NCBI GenBank assembly: GCA_011620555.1
Contig: WOYY01000046.1
Span: 1-60,996, forward strand
Reading direction: 5' to 3'
DNA length: 60,996 nt
From: Anaerolineaceae bacterium
Lineage (GTDB): Bacteria; Chloroflexota; Anaerolineae; Anaerolineales; Anaerolineaceae
Shown here: one piece after another, positions 14,912 through 22,773 of the stretch
How positions within the stretch are numbered: position 1 is the stretch's first letter
Layout of the letters: every line of letters begins with the position of its first letter
Position numbers and translations under genes: made by a program
Notes under the pieces: model-generated
Databases searched by the model: none
Told to the model about the DNA's origin: nothing
The model's input: the letters and a program-made list of their open reading frames with translations, nothing else

Positions 14912-16558
14912 ATGAAAGCAATTCGTTCAATGGTGTTGGTCTCCGGGGATCAGGAAAGCATGAAACACGGCGCGTTGGAGGTTTTCATTGCCATCCAGCA
15001 GCAGCTGGCAGTCTTTGGTCTGGCGGAAGAAATTACCGTTTCCATGGTCAATGACATCAGCAAACCCGGCCTGGATCCTTTGGTTTTGGTTTATCCGGAC
15101 GCCGTGATCTACGGCGGCGTCACGCCCGACGATGTCCCTTTTCTAGTCGAAGAACATCTCTACAAGGGCCGCGTCGTCGAAGAGAAACGGGTCTCTCCCT
15201 ATGATCTGACGGGCCGGATCGCCTGGCTCTCCGCCCGCAAGGGCACCCTCCCGGCCGAAAACCGGATCGTGCTCAAGAACGTGGGCCTGATCGATCCTGA
15301 AAATATTGATGATTACATCCTCAGCGAGGGTTATGAAGCCCTCGGCAAAGTCCTCAGGGAAATGACCCCCGAAGAAACGATTGCCGAGATCAAAGCCTCC
15401 GGTCTGCGCGGCCGGGGCGGCGCGGGCTTCCCCACCGGCCTCAAATGGCAGTTTGTGTCCGGCGCAAAGGGTGACAAGAAATACGTGATCTGCAACGCGG
15501 ATGAAAGCGAACCCGGCACCTTCAAAGACCGCCTGGTCCTTGAAGGCGACCCGCACGCGATCATCGAAGCGATGATGATCGGGGCTTATTCGGTCGGCGC
15601 AGACGAAGGTTTTGTCTACATCCGGGGCGAATATCGCCTGGCGATCAGCCGGATGCAAAAAGCCATCGAACAGGCCGAAGCCTACGGCCTGCTGGGCGAC
15701 CATATTTTCGGCACCGATTTCTCCTTCAAACTGCATGTGCATGCCGGCGCAGGCGCCTACATCTGCGGCGAAGAAACCGCCCTGATCGAATCGATCGAAG
15801 GCAATCGCGGCGAACCCCGCCCCCGCCCGCCTTACCCGACCACCTCAGGCTTATGGAAAAAACCGACCTTGGTCAATAACGTCGAAACCTTGGCCAATAT
15901 CCCGGCCATCATCCGCAACGGCGCCGCCTGGTACAAGGCGATCGGCACCCCCTCAAGCCCCGGCACAAAGGTTTACACCATCCTGGGCAACGTGAACGTG
16001 ACCGGCCTGATCGAAGTCCCGATGGGGATCACCCTGCGGGAGGTCGTTTCGATCTACGGCAAAGGGATGAAAAATGGGAGCAGCTTCAAGCTCGCCCAGA
16101 CCGGCGGCTCCAGCGGTTCCATCATCCCAGCCAGTTTGCAGGACACCCCCATGGATTTTGATTCGTTTGCAAAAGCAGGTGTCTCACTGGGTTCAGGCGC
16201 ATTGTTGATCTGCAATGAAGAGGTCTGTGTGGTGGATCTGGCTAAAGTCTTGCTGAACTTCTTCCGGTTCGAATCCTGCGGCAAATGCAACCCCTGCCGG
16301 ATCGGGAACAGCCGTTCCTACGAAGTTCTCAGCAATATCGCTGAAGGCGTTGGCACAGAGCAGGACCTGAAAGACCTACAAATGATGGCAGATCAACTTT
16401 ACCAGCTTTCAAACTGCGGCCTGGGTCAAACAGCCGGTTCACCGCTGCGCGATATCCTGGCCCATTTCCGGGCGGAAGTTGAAGCCCACATCAAACTCAA
16501 AGTCTGTCCCGCAGGCGTCTGCTCCATGAGCGGCCACCGGGTATACCAGATCGACTGA
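14912..16558 (+). CDS. hydB: HydB/NuoF-type flavoprotein subunit 2, without C-terminal ferredoxin domain
   Basis: A 548-residue paralogue of the subunit at 12603. The FMN motif GLRGRGGAGFPTGLKW and the NAD motif GAGAYICGEETALIES are intact, and so is the [4Fe-4S] site SCGKCNPC with the later NCGLG cysteine. Two differences are visible. It ends at CPAGVCSMSGHRVYQID and has no 2[4Fe-4S] ferredoxin tail. Its N-terminal thioredoxin-like domain (1-92) has no cysteine at all. It could be an alternative NAD(P)H module or part of a double-headed complex (inference). RBS: AGGAGAG before ATG 14912. Confidence 0.92.
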   Translation: MKAIRSMVLVSGDQESMKHGALEVFIAIQQQLAVFGLAEEITVSMVNDISKPGLDPLVLVYPDAVIYGGVTPDDVPFLVEEHLYKGRVVEEKRVSPYDLTGRIAWLSARKGTLPAENRIVLKNVGLIDPENIDDYILSEGYEALGKVLREMTPEETIAEIKASGLRGRGGAGFPTGLKWQFVSGAKGDKKYVICNADESEPGTFKDRLVLEGDPHAIIEAMMIGAYSVGADEGFVYIRGEYRLAISRMQKAIEQAEAYGLLGDHIFGTDFSFKLHVHAGAGAYICGEETALIESIEGNRGEPRPRPPYPTTSGLWKKPTLVNNVETLANIPAIIRNGAAWYKAIGTPSSPGTKVYTILGNVNVTGLIEVPMGITLREVVSIYGKGMKNGSSFKLAQTGGSSGSIIPASLQDTPMDFDSFAKAGVSLGSGALLICNEEVCVVDLAKVLLNFFRFESCGKCNPCRIGNSRSYEVLSNIAEGVGTEQDLKDLQMMADQLYQLSNCGLGQTAGSPLRDILAHFRAEVEAHIKLKVCPAGVCSMSGHRVYQID

Positions 16559-16584
16559 AACAGGAGTAATGGAGAGTCCTTATT

Positions 16585-18480
16585 ATGATCAAACTGACAA
16601 TTGACGGAAAAACAATTGAGGTACAGGAAGGGACGACCGTCCTCGAAGCGGCTGGAGAAGCCGGCGTCTATGTCCCAACCCTCTGCCACCACCCCCAGCT
16701 GACCCCCTACGGCGGCTGCCGCCTGTGCATGGTCGATATTGAAGGCGCAAAGACCTTACAGCCCTCCTGCACCCTCCCTGCCACCGACGGCATGGTGGTG
16801 AATACCAAAACCCAAAAAGTGCTGGATGCCCGCAAATTTGTGCTCACCCTGATCTTCAGTGAGCGGAACCACTTTTGCATGTACTGCCAGGTCTCGGGCG
16901 GCGATTGCGAACTGCAAAACCGGGCCTATGACGAAGGCATGACCCACTGGGACCTCCAGCCCAACTGGACCCCCTACGAAGTGGATGGCTCCCATCCCTT
17001 CATCGTCCTGGATAATAACCGCTGCATCCTCTGCCGCCGCTGCGTCCGAGCCTGCGGTGAACTGGTCGGCAACTATACCCTTGGTTTCGAGGACCGCGGC
17101 GCCAAGAGCTACCTGGTGGCGGATTACGATGTGCCCCTCGGCGAAAGCACCTGCATCTCCTGCGGCACCTGTGTTCAGATCTGCCCCACCGGTGCGCTGA
17201 TCGACCGCCAGAGCGCCTATCAGGGCAAAGAAACCGAAGTCGATCATCACGTCGGCGTCTGCACGGAATGCTCCGTTGGCTGCGTCCGTGATGTTCTCAC
17301 CCGAGATAATCGCCTGGTGCGGATTGAAGGTGAGTGGGATGCCGAGCCGACCCACGGCTTGCTCTGCGAAAAAGGCCGCTTCCAGCCTCTCGAAGAGGAC
17401 CGCGCCCGAGTGCTGACTCCTCTGGTCCGCAAAAATGGCAGCCTTAAAGCCGCCACCTGGGATGAAGCTCTGAATGCCGTTGCCACTGGCCTGGGCGCAG
17501 GCCAGGGTCTGGCCGCCCTTGCCTCCACCCGACTCTCGGCAGAAGCCCTGGCGTATTTCAAGTCACTCTTCGCCGACAAACTCGCGGCCGGAACCGTCAC
17601 CAGCCTGGAAGAGGGCGCGGCAACAGCTTCCCTCTCCAAACTGGCGGAGAAACTGGGCAAACCCTTCGAATCCTCGCTGGATGTCCTCAAAGCCACCGAA
17701 ACCGTCCTGGCGCTCGAACTGGATCTGGTTGAGGATCACCAGGTCGCGGGCTTCTTCATCAAACGCCAGCTGCAGGATAGCACCAAACTCTACGTCGCCG
17801 GGCAGGAAGCCAACGCCCTGGCCGCCGATGCCAAAGCCCTCCTGCCCCTCAACCCGGGCAGCGAAGCCGCCCTGCTGGTCAAATTGGTGGATGCCGTTGA
17901 AAACGGCACCGGTGACGCTGAATTGGCCCCCGTTGTGGACGCCCTGAAAGCGGCTGAACGCCCTGTGATCGTCTATGGCAAGACCTTTGCCTGCAATGCG
18001 GATGACATTGCGCTGGAAGCCCTCCTCAAGCTCGCCGATTTGACCGGCGCGGCTTTGATCGGCGTCAAAGGCAATGCAAACTCAATGGCCGCCGCCCAAT
18101 TGGGCCTGGAAGCCCCCTTCAAAGCCAATGGCTATTCCGCCGCTGTGGTTGCGCTGGGCGATGAAGCGCCCTCCGCAAAACTCACCAAAGCCCTGGAAGA
18201 GATCCCCTTCGTCGTGGCGCTGAGCGCCTATGAATCCCAATTGTCCAGCGGTGCGGATGTCGTCCTGCCCGTGGCGATGTGGGCTGAAGAATCCGGCAGC
18301 TATCTCAGCATGGACGGCCGCCTGCAGAAGACAGTCCAATCGCTGACCGTTCCTGAAGGCGTACTGACCACGCTGGAAGCCCTCAAAAAGGTCGCCAGCC
18401 AGTTGCAGGTCGAGCCGGATCAGGATTGGAAAGCCAGCCTGATGGCGCGAACGCCCTCCATCCAAATCCAGGAAGCCTAA
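16585..18480 (+). CDS. HydA/HoxU-like Fe-S subunit with vestigial molybdopterin-type domain
   Basis: A 631-residue electron-transfer subunit linking the flavoproteins to the [NiFe] subunits. Ligand sets are visible: a plant-type [2Fe-2S] (Cys34, 45, 48, 62), the His-Cys [4Fe-4S] of HoxU type (His96, Cys98, 101, 108), two [4Fe-4S] (Cys147, 150, 153, 157 and Cys190, 193, 196, 200) and an extra CxxCxxxC set (Cys226, 229, 233 and 261) of the kind that opens molybdopterin oxidoreductases. Residues about 265-631 follow a degraded NuoG/FdhA-like fold rich in Ala and Leu, with no H-cluster. It replaces the [FeFe] HydA of classical HydABC operons. Confidence 0.88.
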   Translation: MIKLTIDGKTIEVQEGTTVLEAAGEAGVYVPTLCHHPQLTPYGGCRLCMVDIEGAKTLQPSCTLPATDGMVVNTKTQKVLDARKFVLTLIFSERNHFCMYCQVSGGDCELQNRAYDEGMTHWDLQPNWTPYEVDGSHPFIVLDNNRCILCRRCVRACGELVGNYTLGFEDRGAKSYLVADYDVPLGESTCISCGTCVQICPTGALIDRQSAYQGKETEVDHHVGVCTECSVGCVRDVLTRDNRLVRIEGEWDAEPTHGLLCEKGRFQPLEEDRARVLTPLVRKNGSLKAATWDEALNAVATGLGAGQGLAALASTRLSAEALAYFKSLFADKLAAGTVTSLEEGAATASLSKLAEKLGKPFESSLDVLKATETVLALELDLVEDHQVAGFFIKRQLQDSTKLYVAGQEANALAADAKALLPLNPGSEAALLVKLVDAVENGTGDAELAPVVDALKAAERPVIVYGKTFACNADDIALEALLKLADLTGAALIGVKGNANSMAAAQLGLEAPFKANGYSAAVVALGDEAPSAKLTKALEEIPFVVALSAYESQLSSGADVVLPVAMWAEESGSYLSMDGRLQKTVQSLTVPEGVLTTLEALKKVASQLQVEPDQDWKASLMARTPSIQIQEA

Positions 18481-18526
18481 AGCCTGCGATACAATATTGG
18501 TACATGAATCGAAAGGATAAATCATT

Positions 18527-19069
18527 ATGACAAAACCCACAGTAGCCTCTGATTGGCTTTGCGGATGCGCCGGATGTCACATGTCTCTCCTCGATATCGA
18601 CGAGCGCATTCTCCAGGTTGTGGAGTTGGTGGACCTCCGGGCAACACCGATCACGGACCTCAAGCAGCCGGATGAGCAGGGAGTCACCGTTGGTATCCTT
18701 GAAGGCGGCATCAATAACACCTATAATGAGGAAGTTGCCAAAAGGATGCGCGAACGCTGCAAGATCCTGGTGGCCCTCGGTGACTGCGCCGTTTTCGGCG
18801 GCGTGCCCGCCATGCGGAACTTTGTTGGCGTCGAATCGGCCCTCCAACGGGCTTATATTGACGCTGAGAGCGTTGATGCCGACGGGCTGATCCCCGCCGA
18901 TCCGGAGTTAGCGAAAATGACTCGGGTGAGCGCGGTGAGCGAAGTCATCCCGGTTGATGTCTTTATCCCCGGCTGTCCGCCTGATGCAGACGTGATCTTC
19001 TACGCGCTGGCCGAACTGGCTCAGGGCCGCATCCCGGAGATCAAAAATGACAAGCTGCATTGGCACTAG
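18527..19069 (+). CDS. hydS: [NiFe] hydrogenase small subunit, group 3d (HoxY) type
   Basis: A 180-residue small subunit that carries one proximal [4Fe-4S] cluster next to the NiFe site. Ligands are in WLCGCAGCHMSLLD (Cys14 and Cys17), GDCAVFGG (about Cys86) and PGCPPDADV (about Cys149). There is no Tat signal, so it is cytosolic. The short length and the GCHMSLLD motif match HoxY and the HydS of the NiFe HydABCSL enzyme. AAAGGAT precedes ATG. It is followed 12 bases later by the large subunit. Confidence 0.94.
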   Translation: MTKPTVASDWLCGCAGCHMSLLDIDERILQVVELVDLRATPITDLKQPDEQGVTVGILEGGINNTYNEEVAKRMRERCKILVALGDCAVFGGVPAMRNFVGVESALQRAYIDAESVDADGLIPADPELAKMTRVSAVSEVIPVDVFIPGCPPDADVIFYALAELAQGRIPEIKNDKLHWH

Positions 19070-19081
19070 GAGGAACGAATA

Positions 19082-20509
19082 ATGGTAGCTGAAAAAATTA
19101 CAATTGAACCCGTAACCCGAATTGAGGGCCATGCCAAGGTCACCATTCACATGAATGATGCCGGCGGCGTGGACCATGCTTATTTCCATGTCAACGAGTT
19201 CCGGGGATTCGAAAAGTTCTGTGAAGGGCGGATGTACTTTGAAATGCCCCAGATCACACCTCGGATTTGCGGCATTTGCCCCGTGAGCCATCACCTCGCC
19301 AGCGCCAAAGCCGGCGATATCCTGATGGGCGCCAAACCGCCCCGCCCCGCCAACCTCCTGCGTGAGCTGATGCACATGGGTCAGATCATCCAGAGCCACG
19401 GCATGCACTTCTTTGAACTGGCCGGGCCGGACCTGATCCTGGGTTTTGACGCCGATCCCGCCATCCGCAATGTGGTGGGCTTGATTGGCGCGGACCCCGC
19501 CCTGACGGTCAAAGCCGTCGAACTGCGCAAATTCGGGCAGGACATCATCTATCAGGTCGGCGGCCGCCGGATCCACCCGAACTTCGCGGTCCCCGGCGGG
19601 GTTAACCGGGCGCTGAACGTTGAAAAACGCGATCACATGCTGGCTGGGCTGGACCAGGCCATTGAAACAACCCAAATCGGCCTCAAGCTGATCAAAGACT
19701 GGGCTTCTGCCAATATCGAAGATATTGAAAAGTTCGCCGTCTTCCACACCGGCTACATGGGCCTCGTGACCCCTGAGAACGGTCTGGAACTCTATGACGG
19801 CAATGTCCGCCTGGTCGGCCGCGAAGGCAAAGAACTGGAATGCTTTGATGCCCAGGATTATCTGGACGTCATTTCCGAACATGTTGAAAACTGGTCCTAC
19901 CTCAAGTTCCCCTATTACAAAAAAATGGGATGGCCGGATGGCGTTTATCGGGTTGGCCCGCTCGGCCGCTTGAATACGATTGATCACATTGATACGCCTC
20001 TGGCCCAGGCTGAGTTCGAAGTCTACAGGCAGCTCGACGGTGGTCAACCGGTCTTCCAGACCCTCTATTACCACTATGCCCGCCTGATCGAGACCCTCTT
20101 CGCCATCGAACGTGCTCGGGAATTGCTGGAAGATCCCGATATCCTCGGCACAGACATCCTCAACACCCACCGGGACCCCAAGGAAATGGCCGTGGGCGTG
20201 ATTGAAGCGCCGCGCGGCACCCTCTTCCACCAATATTGGGTCAACCCCCATGGCCAGCTGGAACGGGTGAACCTGATCGTTTCGACCGGGCATAACAACT
20301 GGGCGATGAGCGAAGCTGTCGACTCCGTTGCCAAGACCTACGTCAAAGGCCCTGAAGTTCAGGAAGGGATGCTGAACCGGGTTGAAGCGGCCATTCGGGC
20401 CTATGACCCCTGCCTCTCCTGCTCCACCCATGCAATCGGCCAGATGCCGATCACCATTGACGTCCTCGATGCCGGCGGCAAGATCACCCAAACCCTCCAG
20501 CGCGACTGA
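19082..20509 (+). CDS. hydL: [NiFe] hydrogenase large subunit, group 3d (HoxH) type
   Basis: The 475-residue catalytic subunit, which reversibly oxidises H2 at the Ni-Fe(CN)2CO site. The L1 motif is [11 protein letters not shown] (Cys63, Cys66). The L2 motif is DPCLSCSTH (Cys444, Cys447, His450). Maturation should remove the 25 residues after His450. The N-terminal [14 protein letters not shown] is typical of all large subunits. The motif flavour ([11 protein letters not shown] / [10 protein letters not shown]) is group 3d. AGGAGGAAC precedes ATG. It ends the structural operon 25 bases before a strong terminator. Direction in vivo (H2 production or uptake) cannot be read from sequence. Confidence 0.96.
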   Translation: MVAEKITIEPVTRIEGHAKVTIHMNDAGGVDHAYFHVNEFRGFEKFCEGRMYFEMPQITPRICGICPVSHHLASAKAGDILMGAKPPRPANLLRELMHMGQIIQSHGMHFFELAGPDLILGFDADPAIRNVVGLIGADPALTVKAVELRKFGQDIIYQVGGRRIHPNFAVPGGVNRALNVEKRDHMLAGLDQAIETTQIGLKLIKDWASANIEDIEKFAVFHTGYMGLVTPENGLELYDGNVRLVGREGKELECFDAQDYLDVISEHVENWSYLKFPYYKKMGWPDGVYRVGPLGRLNTIDHIDTPLAQAEFEVYRQLDGGQPVFQTLYYHYARLIETLFAIERARELLEDPDILGTDILNTHRDPKEMAVGVIEAPRGTLFHQYWVNPHGQLERVNLIVSTGHNNWAMSEAVDSVAKTYVKGPEVQEGMLNRVEAAIRAYDPCLSCSTHAIGQMPITIDVLDAGGKITQTLQRD

Positions 20510-20533
20510 TCTGAACGCTTAAATCTATTAACG

Positions 20534-20579
20534 GATCCCCTTCTTGAGCTTAATCGGTGGAAGAAGGGGATCGTTTTTT
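20534..20579 (+). terminator. Strong terminator closing the hydrogenase structural operon
   Basis: A 12-base perfect stem (GATCCCCTTCTT / AAGAAGGGGATC, 20534-20545 and 20561-20572) is followed by GTTTTTT. It separates the large subunit from the maturation genes. Confidence 0.9.
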
Positions 20580-20603
20580 CACCACAATGCAGGAAAGCAC
20601 ACC

Positions 20604-21092
20604 ATGCAGGCAGATACTCTCATCATAGGCATAGGAAACGCCGACCGCCAGGACGATGGCGTGGGCTGGCATATCCTCAAGAACCTGGCGGAAAGGCTGG
20701 GCACGACCGTACCGGAAGATCCGGGGGAGATCGTCGAGGTCGAAACCGACAAAGCGGATCTGATGTTCATTTTGCAGATCTACCCCGAACTGGCCGAAAC
20801 TATTTCCCATTATCAGCGGGTCTGTTTTGTGGACGCTCACACGGCGGATATCGCCGAGGAGATCTCCTGGACAACCCTGGACCCCGAATATGAGAAATCG
20901 CCCCTCACCCATCATATGTCCCCCCGGACCGTGCTCTCGATTGGCGCCGCGATTTACAGCTCAATGCCAGAGGCGATCCTCGTCTCCGTGCGAGGTTACC
21001 ACTTCCAATTTGAGCGTGCGCTGAGCGCTGAGACGGAAGCCCTGGCAAAAAAGGCGATTGACCGCCTTTGGGACTGGATCAATTCCAATTAA
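20604..21092 (+). CDS. Hydrogenase maturation peptidase (HoxW/HyaD family)
   Basis: A 162-residue endopeptidase that would trim the C-terminus of the large subunit after Ni insertion. The N-terminal LIIGIGNADRQDDGVGWH contains the GxGN...DDGVG signature with the nickel-binding Asp. A further conserved Asp is in VCFVDAHT and a His in THHMSP. ATG 20604 is preferred. An in-frame ATG at 20544 lies inside the terminator hairpin, while AGGAAAG precedes 20604. It is the first gene of the maturation set. The 120-base gap after it may hold another promoter (TTGACA near 21142). Confidence 0.88.
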   Translation: MQADTLIIGIGNADRQDDGVGWHILKNLAERLGTTVPEDPGEIVEVETDKADLMFILQIYPELAETISHYQRVCFVDAHTADIAEEISWTTLDPEYEKSPLTHHMSPRTVLSIGAAIYSSMPEAILVSVRGYHFQFERALSAETEALAKKAIDRLWDWINSN

Positions 21093-21212
21093 TCGTGCAT
21101 GACTGTTGTCACTGGGGCTAAATGACATACTACAATTTCGGATTTTGACATTCAAGTGTAACGTTAAAGGATAGCTGGAGGCTGGAAATCTCACTACTTA
21201 TTAAAGGTTCTA

Positions 21213-21689
21213 ATGCTCAATCAGGCAGATATCACGACAACAATAAAAACAATCCCCTGGTTCCTTGAACTCCACCCGGAGAGCATTGAACGGCTGGCAA
21301 GCATTGCCAATGTCTGCTCTTTTTCCACTGGGGACATCATCTTCAACGAAGGTGAACAGCACCCTATCCTCTACATCCTGCTGGAAGGTAAAGTCCTGCT
21401 GGAGAGCTTTGTCCCCGGGCATGGCGTCCTCCCGATCTTCATCGCTGAATCATTGGACGTCATCGGCTGGTCCAGCCTGACGCCCGTTGTCCGCCAAAAG
21501 ACCAGCACCGCCCGGGTCCTGGAAAGCACCCGAGCCTTGAGCTTCAGCGCTGAACCCCTGATGGAGCTTTGCGAATCAGACTGCGAGCTGGGATTTGTGA
21601 TCATGCGCCGGCTGGCAAACATCGTTGCCACTCGTTACCTGAACCACAAATTGCACCTCCTGGAATTGATCTCCGCTCAGGATGGCTAA
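21213..21689 (+). CDS. Cyclic-nucleotide-binding-fold protein without DNA-binding domain
   Basis: A 158-residue protein consisting of one CRP/FNR-type cNMP-binding beta-barrel (about residues 15-135: PWFLELHPESIERLA, FNEGEQHPILYILLEGKV, ESLDVIGWSSL). The C-terminal HTH of CRP/FNR regulators is absent, since the chain ends about 25 residues after the barrel helix. The phosphate-binding cassette RxA is not clearly present, so ligand binding is uncertain. It sits between the peptidase and hypA, so a role as sensor or structural factor for the hydrogenase is suggested by context only. Confidence 0.78.
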   Translation: MLNQADITTTIKTIPWFLELHPESIERLASIANVCSFSTGDIIFNEGEQHPILYILLEGKVLLESFVPGHGVLPIFIAESLDVIGWSSLTPVVRQKTSTARVLESTRALSFSAEPLMELCESDCELGFVIMRRLANIVATRYLNHKLHLLELISAQDG

Positions 21690-21739
21690 GCGAGCGGGCC
21701 GGTTTCGCCCTAAAACCACAATATTTATCATAATAGTAT

Positions 21740-21745
21740 TATAAT
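21740..21745 (+). promoter_or_regulatory. -10 element placing the hypA start at +1 (probable leaderless mRNA)
   Basis: TATAAT at 21740-21745 is followed by six bases and then ATG 21752. No Shine-Dalgarno sequence lies before hypA. The spacing puts transcription start at the A of the start codon. No good -35 is visible. Confidence 0.45.
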
Positions 21746-21751
21746 TAACGA

Positions 21752-22096
21752 ATGCACGAACTATCCGTAACCGAAAGTGTGCTTGAAATTGCCTGCAAGC
21801 ACGCCGAGCAGGCTCGGGCGAAAAAGGTCACCGACATCTACCTGGTGATCGGCAAACTTTCCAGCATTGTGGACGATTCAGTCCAGTTCTATTGGGACTT
21901 CATCAGCAAGGGGACGATCTGCGAGGAAGCCACCCTGCATTTCAAGCGAATCCCCGCTGAAATGGTTTGTCTGGATTGCAACCACAACTATACGCTCGAA
22001 GACGAGCTTACCCCCTGCCCCCAGTGTGGCAGCGCCAGGATCAGAGTGGTCGCTGGCGATGAATTCAACCTCGAAAGCATAGAAGTTCAGAGATAA
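21752..22096 (+). CDS. hypA: Hydrogenase nickel incorporation protein HypA
   Basis: A 114-residue nickel chaperone that works with HypB to insert Ni into the large subunit. The N-terminal Met-His-Glu (MHELSVTESV) provides the Ni site. The Zn site is formed by CLDCNH and CPQCGS (two CxxC pairs, residues about 73-93). Length is typical. No RBS is visible and a TATAAT lies 12 to 7 bases before the ATG. hypB follows two bases after its stop. Confidence 0.95.
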   Translation: MHELSVTESVLEIACKHAEQARAKKVTDIYLVIGKLSSIVDDSVQFYWDFISKGTICEEATLHFKRIPAEMVCLDCNHNYTLEDELTPCPQCGSARIRVVAGDEFNLESIEVQR

Positions 22097-22098
22097 AA

Positions 22099-22761
22099 AT
22101 GAGCGAAAACCGAATCAAAATCGTTGAAAAGATCCTGGATGCCAATGACCGGCTGGCAAACTCCAACCGGCAGCGCTTCAATGAGGTCGGTGTTTATTCG
22201 ATCAACCTGATGGCTTCCCCTGGCGCCGGCAAGACCTCTTTCATCCTCAAGACCATCGAAGGCCTCATGGCGGATGGCGTTCAGATCGGCGTGATCGAGG
22301 GCGATACCGCCCCCGTGACCATCGACTCGGACAAAATCAATGCCGCCGGAATGCCCGCGATCCAGATCAACACCGGCGGCGAGTGCCACCTGGACGCCGT
22401 GATGCTGGAAAATGCCATTGACCAGATGGACCTCAGCCCCCTGGACCTGGTGATCGTTGAAAACGTCGGCAACCTGATCTGCCCGGCCGCCTTCGCCCTG
22501 GGCACGCACAGCAACGTGCTGGTCGCCAGCATTCCCGAAGGGGATGACAAACCCTACAAATATCCCAACATCTACCGCGGTCTGGATGTGCTGATCATCA
22601 ATAAAACCGACCTGCTGCCCTATATCGACTTCAACATGGACTATTTCCGCCAGGGTGTGGAAATGCTCAACCCCGGCCTGACGACCTTCGCCGTCTCCTG
22701 CAAGACAGGCGAAGGGATGGATCCCTGGCTGGAGTGGTTGAAGGGCCGAATCTCAAAATAA
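22099..22761 (+). CDS. hypB: Hydrogenase nickel incorporation GTPase HypB
   Basis: A 220-residue SIMIBI GTPase that drives Ni transfer. The P-loop is ASPGAGKTS (about residues 38-46), followed by EGDTAPVTIDSDKI, the metal-site region GGECHLDA (Cys and His, about 94-101), the switch ENVGNLICPA and NKTDLLP (G4). The His-rich N-terminal extension of some HypBs is absent. Its start follows hypA by two bases, so the pair is co-translated. Confidence 0.96.
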   Translation: MSENRIKIVEKILDANDRLANSNRQRFNEVGVYSINLMASPGAGKTSFILKTIEGLMADGVQIGVIEGDTAPVTIDSDKINAAGMPAIQINTGGECHLDAVMLENAIDQMDLSPLDLVIVENVGNLICPAAFALGTHSNVLVASIPEGDDKPYKYPNIYRGLDVLIINKTDLLPYIDFNMDYFRQGVEMLNPGLTTFAVSCKTGEGMDPWLEWLKGRISK

Positions 22762-22773
22762 GCTCCGCCATTC

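Noticed and set aside
12603-18480. Respiratory complex I (nuo) operon
   Set aside because: NuoE/F/G-like genes are present, but no membrane subunits (NuoA, H, J-N) or NuoB/C/D/I exist here. The neighbours are hydrogenase genes.
18908-20491. Long minus-strand frame of 527 codons
   Set aside because: Antisense to the hydrogenase large subunit. No motif of its own.
8841-20509. [FeFe] hydrogenase, expected from the accessory genes
   Set aside because: No H-cluster motifs (TSCCP, MPC, EVMACxGGC) occur. The catalytic genes are clearly [NiFe].
20544-20603. Longer N-terminus for the hydrogenase peptidase
   Set aside because: The extra 20 codons lie in the terminator hairpin and lack homology. ATG 20604 has an RBS.
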